From Ensifer adhaerens (GTDB lineage Bacteria > Pseudomonadota > Alphaproteobacteria > Rhizobiales > Rhizobiaceae): 64,000 nt of DNA. Positions 59,033 to 64,000 of the stretch are shown in pieces. The notes under the pieces are model-generated. The model was not told where the DNA came from. It did not search any database and saw only the letters and a list, made by a program, of their open reading frames with translations. The stretch lies in NCBI RefSeq assembly GCF_013283195.1, contig NZ_JABEKT010000002.1, positions 310,001 to 374,000 on the forward strand. The letters run 5' to 3'. How positions within the stretch are numbered: the first letter of the stretch is position 1; the number at the start of each line of letters is the position of its first letter. Position numbers and translations under genes: made by a program.

Positions 59033-60010
59033 TTATCTCCACCGCTTTTCATAGGCGCCCGACGTCGTCTTCTGTCCTTCGCTGAGCCGCCTGAGGCGCG
59101 ACAGCAAGGCGGGTCTCTCAGTTGCATCGGCAGCGACAGCGCGGCGCATGACGGAAACGACCTCGGCGACATAGGCCTTGCCGCGCTGGCGCCCCTCGAT
59201 CTTCAGTGCTCCGACGCCGGCATCGCGCAAGGCATCGATATGGTCCATGACGTCGAGCGAAACCGGATCCTCGAAGGCATATCCCCGCTCCTCGGCTATG
59301 TCGAAACGGCCCTTGCAGAGCGTGGGGTAACCGGCGGCCTCGCCGGCGGGAAACCGATTGATCGTGTAGTCACCGAGTTCCGACACGAGTTCGCTACCGT
59401 CCTCGCGGTAGCGCACATGGCTTGCCGGCGAGCAGACGCCGTTCATGTTGGGCGATTTGCCGGTGGCGTAGGATGACAGCGAGCAGCGTCCCTCCGCCAT
59501 CACGCAAAGCCCGCCGAAAACGAAGACCTCGATTTCGCAGCTGATCTGGCGCGCAAGGCGGGCGATATCGGGAATGGTGAGGATGCGCGGAAGCACGACA
59601 CGCTTCGCACCGAAGGTTTCGACCAGGAATTTGACCGCATCGGCATTGGAGGCGGACGCCTGCACCGAGACGTGCAGCCGTTGCTGCGGATGGCGCTCGG
59701 CGGTGTAGGCCATCAGGCCGAAGTCGGCGAGGATCAGGGCATCGGCGCCAAGGCGCACGGCATCATCGACGGCGTCATGCCAGAGCTTTTCCTGTCCAGC
59801 GCGCATGAAGGTGTTGATGGCGACGAAGGTCATCACCTTGTGTCGGCGGGCATAGGCAATCGCCGTCTTCAGCTCGTCGCGGGAAAAATTCAGGCCGGGA
59901 AAGTTGCGGGCATTGGTCTCGTCGCGAAAGCCGCAATAGACGGCATCGGCGCCGGCATCCACGGCCTCGCGAAAGGCGGCCGGCGTGCCTGCCGGACAGA
60001 TCAGTTCCAT
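59033..60010 (-). CDS. ubiU: UbiU, oxygen-independent ubiquinone hydroxylation protein
   Basis: 325 residues of the U32 family, beginning MELICPAGTPAAFREAVDAG. Cysteines in FGGLCVMAEGRCSLSSY, GVCSPASH and TLCKGRF reproduce the C-x6-C-x16-C...C spacing of the E. coli iron-sulfur site. It forms a heterodimer with UbiV. The start overlaps the ubiT end by ten bases, so the three genes are coupled. Confidence 0.94.
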   Translation of the reverse strand: MELICPAGTPAAFREAVDAGADAVYCGFRDETNARNFPGLNFSRDELKTAIAYARRHKVMTFVAINTFMRAGQEKLWHDAVDDAVRLGADALILADFGLMAYTAERHPQQRLHVSVQASASNADAVKFLVETFGAKRVVLPRILTIPDIARLARQISCEIEVFVFGGLCVMAEGRCSLSSYATGKSPNMNGVCSPASHVRYREDGSELVSELGDYTINRFPAGEAAGYPTLCKGRFDIAEERGYAFEDPVSLDVMDHIDALRDAGVGALKIEGRQRGKAYVAEVVSVMRRAVAADATERPALLSRLRRLSEGQKTTSGAYEKRWR

Positions 60011-60507
60011 CTCGCGGCCTCCCCCGACAATGCGCGTGTCCTGATTTCGCTGGCCGCGCGCCGAACCAGGGGCGCGAACGGGCCGCTCATGCGGGCGATA
60101 TCCGCCGGCAGGTCGATATTGCAGTCGTCGAGCGCGTTGCGCAGCGCCAACATGGCCTCCATGTCGCCCGTTATCGTCAGGCTTCTGGAGAAGAATACGG
60201 CATCGCCATCGAGCTGACCCTCGAGCAGCGCCAGGAGCAGTACGAAGGTGCCGCCCATGCAGGCGTCGGCGGCCGGCAGGTGCGGCTTGCGGTGAACGGA
60301 AATGCGTCGAGCCGCCGGCTCTATCAGAAAGCCCAGTGGAAGGTCCGTGGGGACGAAGGCATAGCGTTTGTCGGCGTGCTCCCCGAGCCGGTCGAAAAGA
60401 TCAGGGTGCTGCCGAACGACCTGGGCAAAGACGAGCCGCGTGGCGTGTTCGATGAGAGGAAGCGGCGCGAACCGCAACGGTGCGGTCATCGCAAAGGGTA
60501 GGGTCAT
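60001..60507 (-). CDS. ubiT: UbiT, SCP2-domain ubiquinone accessory protein
   Basis: 168 residues from the ATG ending 60507; starts at 60546 or 60489 are possible and no ribosome site decides. The SCP2 lipid-binding domain (about 50-140) shows YAFVPTDLPLGFLIEP and ADACMGGTFVLLLALLEGQLDGDAVFFSRSLTITGD (read in parts). UbiT binds lipid intermediates for the anaerobic pathway. It is first in ubiT-ubiU-ubiV, divergent from ubiD. Confidence 0.9.
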   Translation of the reverse strand: MTLPFAMTAPLRFAPLPLIEHATRLVFAQVVRQHPDLFDRLGEHADKRYAFVPTDLPLGFLIEPAARRISVHRKPHLPAADACMGGTFVLLLALLEGQLDGDAVFFSRSLTITGDMEAMLALRNALDDCNIDLPADIARMSGPFAPLVRRAASEIRTRALSGEAARWN

Positions 60508-60572
60508 GGGCTGCCTGCATGAAAACGGAGCAAAGAATGGCGGCATGCTAGTCGCCGTGTCGCCGCCGCTGT

Positions 60573-60586
60573 TTGTCCCACGTCAA
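60573..60586. promoter_or_regulatory. FNR/NnrR-type box between divergent ubi operons
   Basis: TTGTC-CCAC-GTCAA is a near-perfect Crp/Fnr-family site. It lies 66 bases upstream of the ubiT start and 35 before ubiD, so one factor could switch on both operons when oxygen falls or NO appears. Confidence 0.6.
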
Positions 60587-60620
60587 AGACATCGGGCATT
60601 AGCCGCCCCTAAGAGGCGGA

Positions 60621-62132
60621 ATGAACAAGAGCTTCCGTCCAGCCAGGGGATTTGCATCGCTTCAGGATTTTGCCTGTGCGCTGGAGCGTGAGGGAGAGCT
60701 GAAACGCATCTCTCGCCCCGTATCCCTGGTCCATGAGATCACCGAAATCCATCGGCGCATTCTGGCCGATCACGGCCCTGCGCTTCTCTTCGAGCGACCC
60801 GTCGATGCCTCCGGGCGGGTCCACGACATCCCGCTGCTCGCCAATATCTTCGGCACCGAACGCCGGATCGAGCGCGGATTCGGTCTGGGCGACGGCGGAC
60901 TGGCCAGCCTTGCGCGCGATCTCGCGGACCTGCGCGATCCCCGCGCACCAGCGTCTCTGCGCGATGCCTGGGATCGGCTGCCGCTACTGCGCTCGGCTCT
61001 GTTCCTGCGTCCGAAGCATGTGACAGCCGCACCGTGCCAGGACGTCGTCTGGCGCGGCGCGGATATCGACCTCGGCCGCCTGCCGATCCAATGGTGCTGG
61101 CCGGGCGAGCCGGCGCCGTTGATCACCTGGCCGCTCGTCATCACCCGCGCGCCGGACGACCCGCTCGATGTCAATGTCGGCATCTATCGCATGCAGGTGC
61201 TCGGCCGTAACAGGGTGATCCTGCGCTGGCTTGCCCATCGCGGCGGTGCGCGGCACCACCGTCTGTGGCAGCGCCAGGGGCGCGATATGCCGGTCGCGGT
61301 GGCGATCGGTGCCGATCCGGCAACGATCCTTGCCTCGGTCATGCCGCTGCCGGAGGGGATGAGCGAGCTCAACTTCGCGGGCCTCTTGCGCCGGAGCCGA
61401 ACGCAGCTCGTGGCCGCAACCTCGGTGCCGCTGGCCGTTCCGGCACAGGCCGAGATCGTGCTGGAAGGAACGGTGTCGGCAACCGAGACCGCCGACGAAG
61501 GGCCCTATGGCGACCACACCGGCTACTACAATTCGGTCGAGCCGTTTCCGGTCATGACGCTTTCCGCCATCACCACCCGCCACAAACCCTATTATCTCTC
61601 CACCTATACCGGTCGGCCGCCGGACGAGCCTTCGCGGCTGGGAGAGGCGATGAACACGCTGTTTGTTCCGCTTGCCAAGAAGCAGTTCCCGGAGATCACC
61701 GATCTCTGGTTGCCGCCGGAAGCGTGTTCCTATCGCGCCATGGTGGTCGCGATCGACAAGCGTTACCCCGGACAGGCGAAGCGCCTGATGATGGGGCTCT
61801 GGTCGATGCTGCCGCAGTTCAGCTACACCAAGCTGATCATCGCCGTCGACCCGGATATCAATGTCCGCCACTGGCCAGATGTGATGTGGGCATTGGCGAC
61901 GCGCTTTGATGCCAGCCGCGATGTCACCGTCGTTGCCGACACGCCGATCGACTATCTCGACTTTGCGTCGCCACGCACCGGCCTCGGCGGCAAACTCGGG
62001 CTCGATGCAACGACGAAGATCGGTTCGGAGACCGATCGCGAATGGGGGCGTGTCCTCGATATGACGCCCGACGTCGTGCGCCAGGTCGATGCTATCTGGG
62101 CCGAACTCGGGCTTGAAAGGAAAACATCATGA
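60621..62132 (+). CDS. ubiD: UbiD-family prenylated-FMN decarboxylase
   Basis: 503 residues, close to E. coli UbiD length. Visible are FASLQDFACALEREGELKRI, the prFMN/metal region NVGIYRMQVLGRNRVILRW, EIVLEGTVSATETADEGPYG with the catalytic acid residues, and GDHTGYY, which is conserved in the 3-octaprenyl-4-hydroxybenzoate decarboxylase group. It removes the carboxyl group of the ubiquinone precursor with prenylated FMN from UbiX. It overlaps ubiX (ATGA) and diverges from ubiTUV. Confidence 0.92.
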   Translation: MNKSFRPARGFASLQDFACALEREGELKRISRPVSLVHEITEIHRRILADHGPALLFERPVDASGRVHDIPLLANIFGTERRIERGFGLGDGGLASLARDLADLRDPRAPASLRDAWDRLPLLRSALFLRPKHVTAAPCQDVVWRGADIDLGRLPIQWCWPGEPAPLITWPLVITRAPDDPLDVNVGIYRMQVLGRNRVILRWLAHRGGARHHRLWQRQGRDMPVAVAIGADPATILASVMPLPEGMSELNFAGLLRRSRTQLVAATSVPLAVPAQAEIVLEGTVSATETADEGPYGDHTGYYNSVEPFPVMTLSAITTRHKPYYLSTYTGRPPDEPSRLGEAMNTLFVPLAKKQFPEITDLWLPPEACSYRAMVVAIDKRYPGQAKRLMMGLWSMLPQFSYTKLIIAVDPDINVRHWPDVMWALATRFDASRDVTVVADTPIDYLDFASPRTGLGGKLGLDATTKIGSETDREWGRVLDMTPDVVRQVDAIWAELGLERKTS

Positions 62133-62755
62133 GCCGGCACCGTATTGTCTTGGGGATCACCGGTGCATCGGGTGCCGCCATTCCGTTGCGCATTGCCGAG
62201 CGGCTTGCGCGGATCGAAGAAGTGGAACTGCATCTGGTGCTGTCGCCATCGGCGCATCGAACGCTCGCCCATGAGGTTGGCGGACATGCACTGTTGCGGC
62301 TCTTGGAGAAGGCGGACCGGACCTATGACCACGGCGATATCGGCGCTGCGATCGCCAGCGGATCGTTTCCGACCGCCGGCATGATCGTCGCGCCGTGTTC
62401 GATGCGCACGCTTGCGGCGATCACCAATGGGCTTGCCGACAATCTCATCGTGCGCGCCGCCGACGTGCACCTCAAGGAGCGTCGCCGTCTCGTGCTGATG
62501 GCGCGCGAAACGCCGCTTCATCTCGGGCACCTGCGCAACATGTGCGCGGTGACGGAGATGGGCGCGATCGTCATGCCGCCGGTCCCGGCCTTCTATCATC
62601 GGCCTGATAGCGTCGAGGCGATCGTCGATCATCTCGCCGCAAGGGCGATCGATCTTCTCGCATTGCCGATCGCGCCTCTTGCCGTCGCCTGGCAGGGGGA
62701 AGTTCAGCCGAAAGGCAATGCCTGCAACAACGGATCTGCGCCGAACATCGCGTAG
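62129..62755 (+). CDS. ubiX: UbiX flavin prenyltransferase
   Basis: 208 residues of the flavoprotein fold: IVLGITGASGAAIPLRIAERL (FMN loop), APCSMRTLAAITNGLADNLIVRAADVHLKERRRLVLMARETPLH (substrate region, read in parts) and NMCAVTEMGAIVMPPVPAFY. It attaches a dimethylallyl unit to FMN for UbiD. It starts on the ubiD stop. Its 3' end overlaps the convergent NnrU-like gene by 52 bases. Confidence 0.94.
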   Translation: MSRHRIVLGITGASGAAIPLRIAERLARIEEVELHLVLSPSAHRTLAHEVGGHALLRLLEKADRTYDHGDIGAAIASGSFPTAGMIVAPCSMRTLAAITNGLADNLIVRAADVHLKERRRLVLMARETPLHLGHLRNMCAVTEMGAIVMPPVPAFYHRPDSVEAIVDHLAARAIDLLALPIAPLAVAWQGEVQPKGNACNNGSAPNIA

Positions 62756-63396
62756 TGGCCGCCCGCCAGCAGCCAGAAGGTAACCGCAGCGGTCGCGAAG
62801 GCCGACAGGATCATCACCGAATCGGCTCGCAGGCGCGCTTGGCCTTTCAGGATCGCGGCGAAGGGAAAAACCGAGGTACCTTGCCGGGCCGCCGGCCAGG
62901 TATCCCCGAGGCGCCGCCGCACACGCTTTTCCACCATGAAGAACCCACCGAGCGCAAACAGCGCGAAGCCACCGAAGAGCACCAGGGAGCGCAGGTCGCC
63001 ATTGGCGATGACATGGCCGACGGCCCAAAGCAGGAAGCCCCAGAGGACCGGATGGCGCGTCACGCTGACGATTGCGCCTTTCCGTTCGTTGCCCTGAAAA
63101 ATGGAGATCGACAGCGGGTTTTCGCTGAACAGGCCGGCGAGGACGAGGAAGACGCCGCATGGCGCGAGAATGAATGTCGTCCAGGCCTGCCACTGGGCCG
63201 GCTCCCAGAGCGGGATGAAATCAAGCGCGAGCGCTGCCTGAAAAACCCAGATCAGCGCGACGATCGACAGTAGCGAATAGAGGCTGAAATAGGTTCGCCG
63301 CCCCAGCAACGTGATGAGCCGCTGACGCAACCTCGGCAATGCCGGCACCATGTGAAGGGCAAGGAAAACTGTGAATGCCAGAAGGAAATTGTACAT
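62704..63396 (-). CDS. NnrU-family integral membrane protein
   Basis: 230 residues with about six membrane segments, starting MYNFLLAFTVFLALHMVPALP. The motif SVTRHPVLWGFLLWAVGHVIANGD is typical of NnrU/isoprenylcysteine methyltransferase-like proteins, and FMVEKRVRRRLGDTW follows. NnrU is found with nitrite/nitric oxide reduction genes, role unclear. ATG ending 63396; the longer frame is not conserved. It lies ten bases after the hemerythrin-like gene on the same strand. Confidence 0.85.
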   Translation of the reverse strand: MYNFLLAFTVFLALHMVPALPRLRQRLITLLGRRTYFSLYSLLSIVALIWVFQAALALDFIPLWEPAQWQAWTTFILAPCGVFLVLAGLFSENPLSISIFQGNERKGAIVSVTRHPVLWGFLLWAVGHVIANGDLRSLVLFGGFALFALGGFFMVEKRVRRRLGDTWPAARQGTSVFPFAAILKGQARLRADSVMILSAFATAAVTFWLLAGGHYAMFGADPLLQALPFG

Positions 63397-63406
63397 CGAC
63401 CGGACC

Positions 63407-63823
63407 TCAAACCCTCTGCGCGAGAAGCAACCGTTCGGTCGCGACATGGCGCCGGACGGTTTCGAAAAAGGCGCGCAGCATGTAGCCGATCGCCTCCCAG
63501 CTGTGCGGACTGCGGCCATGAAGCAGTTCATTGAGGACGCGGGCAACTTGCTCGGCCGATTGCCCATCATGCCGGTGCTCGTCGCGCAGGCGTTCGATCA
63601 GCCTTTGTCCGTCGTCCTGGCATCGCACAGCCGCGATCGCTGGAAACAGGATTTCTTCCTCCAGCCTGTGTACGATCAGCAGTGTCGAGGGTAGCTTGTC
63701 CGCAACCTCGCGGCAGCTCGCCGTATCGATGCGGCGCGGCAGGGAGTCGGCAACGGCCTCAAGGCGATCGCACAATTCGAGGAGGCTTTGATAGCCTTCC
63801 TCCAGGGCATCTTGTCCAGGCAT
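63407..63823 (-). CDS. hemerythrin-like (HHE) domain protein
   Basis: 138 residues, four-helix bundle. Diiron ligand candidates are histidine/glutamate in LLIVHRLEEEILFPAI, LRDEHRHDGQSAEQ and RRHVATERLLL. Such proteins bind oxygen or NO, or help repair iron centres under nitrosative stress. GGAG precedes the ATG, and an FNR/NnrR-type box lies 65 bases upstream. It is cotranscribed with the NnrU-like gene. Confidence 0.85.
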   Translation of the reverse strand: MPGQDALEEGYQSLLELCDRLEAVADSLPRRIDTASCREVADKLPSTLLIVHRLEEEILFPAIAAVRCQDDGQRLIERLRDEHRHDGQSAEQVARVLNELLHGRSPHSWEAIGYMLRAFFETVRRHVATERLLLAQRV

Positions 63824-63887
63824 CGGCCGCTCCGTGATCGAGATTTGTCATCCCCCAATCCTCTAGGCGCAATCGATAGGGCGATCT

Positions 63888-63901
63888 TTGACATTTCGCA
63901 A
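63888..63901 (-). promoter_or_regulatory. FNR/NnrR-type box before the hemerythrin-like gene
   Basis: On the gene's strand it reads TTGCG-AAAT-GTCAA, a Crp/Fnr-family half-site pair close to NnrR/DNR sites. It resembles the box at 60573-60586, so both operons may answer the same regulator. Confidence 0.5.
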
Positions 63902-63943
63902 AGTGGATGACGTCCCGCGGAAGAACGCCGCGGCGTGATGCAG

Positions 63944-64000
63944 TTACTGCGAAGGGTCGAGAAACAGCACGACGGCGATCGCGATGGAGAACAGCACGGC
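63944..64000 (-). CDS. C-terminal end of a membrane protein, cut by window edge
   Basis: The last 18 codons before TAA at 63944 encode AVLFSIAIAVVLFLDPSQ, a membrane helix and a short tail. The gene continues beyond 64000. It is on the strand of the hemerythrin-like and NnrU-like genes and may belong to the same denitrification-related region. Too little remains to name it. Confidence 0.5.
   Translation of the reverse strand, partial: AVLFSIAIAVVLFLDPSQ

Noticed and set aside
1-64000. tRNA, rRNA, CRISPR array, insertion sequence, phage or replication origin
   Set aside because: I looked for direct-repeat arrays, transposase motifs, integrases, repABC genes and tRNA arms and found none that hold up.

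Overview
The window looks like a piece of a secondary replicon (chromid or large plasmid) of an alphaproteobacterium of the Rhizobiaceae, close to Ensifer/Sinorhizobium, Rhizobium or Agrobacterium. The reasons are a high-GC, densely packed set of transport and catabolic genes, a minCDE operon preceded by a TTAA-N7-TTAA CtrA-type box, many CUT2-type sugar transporters each with its own regulator, and two copies of a RIME-like palindromic repeat typical of rhizobia. The genus is an inference from gene content; no rRNA or tRNA is present to settle it. I see no insertion sequence, phage, CRISPR array or replication origin.

Layout. 1-3.4 kb: two small exported proteins, then minCDE for division-site placement. 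3.5-9.1 kb: an FAD oxidoreductase, a MocR/PdxR-type regulator divergent from a PaiB-like flavoprotein and a GNAT acetyltransferase, then an Acg-like exported oxidoreductase with a MarR regulator. 9.1-12.9 kb: a LysR regulator divergent from an unusual adenine-deaminase-like amidohydrolase and a YczE-type membrane protein. 12.9-16.2 kb: a YciI protein, an HD-GYP phosphodiesterase and a soluble double-PAS chemoreceptor with a CtrA-type box upstream. 16.6-20.5 kb: a LysR / MFS / glycerate-2-kinase set like ttuA-ttuB-ttuD of tartrate use. 20.9-21.9 kb: an exported alpha/beta hydrolase.

22.1-29.8 kb is one operon: ROK regulator, M20 amidohydrolase, two paralogous binding proteins, permease, a YhfX-type PLP racemase-like enzyme and a single-domain ATPase. 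It appears to import and open an amide or N-acyl compound that contains an amino acid; I do not know of a described pathway with this set. 30.1-44.1 kb is a second catabolic island. An orphan sugar-binding protein, an FCD-type GntR regulator, a 2-hydroxyacid dehydrogenase, two VOC proteins, an alpha/beta hydrolase, a DapA-family lyase, RidA, a RutE-like nitroreductase, a fumarylacetoacetase-family enzyme and an NMT1/THI5-type ABC transporter are tied together by repeated TGTATGCA operators. It is followed by GlcG/HbpS and an IclR-CitE pair.

45.0-46.4 kb holds an MFS gene broken by one in-frame amber codon. 46.5-56.8 kb is the most striking part. A tightly overlapping operon mtnK-mtnA-split transketolase-RuBisCO-like protein is divergent from a dedicated ABC transporter, with a perfect inverted repeat between them and a SorC regulator at the far end. 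This looks like uptake and catabolism of 5-methylthioribose (or 5-deoxyribose) by a route that uses a RuBisCO-like protein and a transketolase. 57.2-64.0 kb: an orphan TatA, then the oxygen-independent ubiquinone genes ubiT-ubiU-ubiV divergent from ubiD-ubiX over an FNR/NnrR-type box, followed by an NnrU-like membrane protein and a hemerythrin-like protein with its own box. Together these suggest growth by denitrification or under low oxygen.
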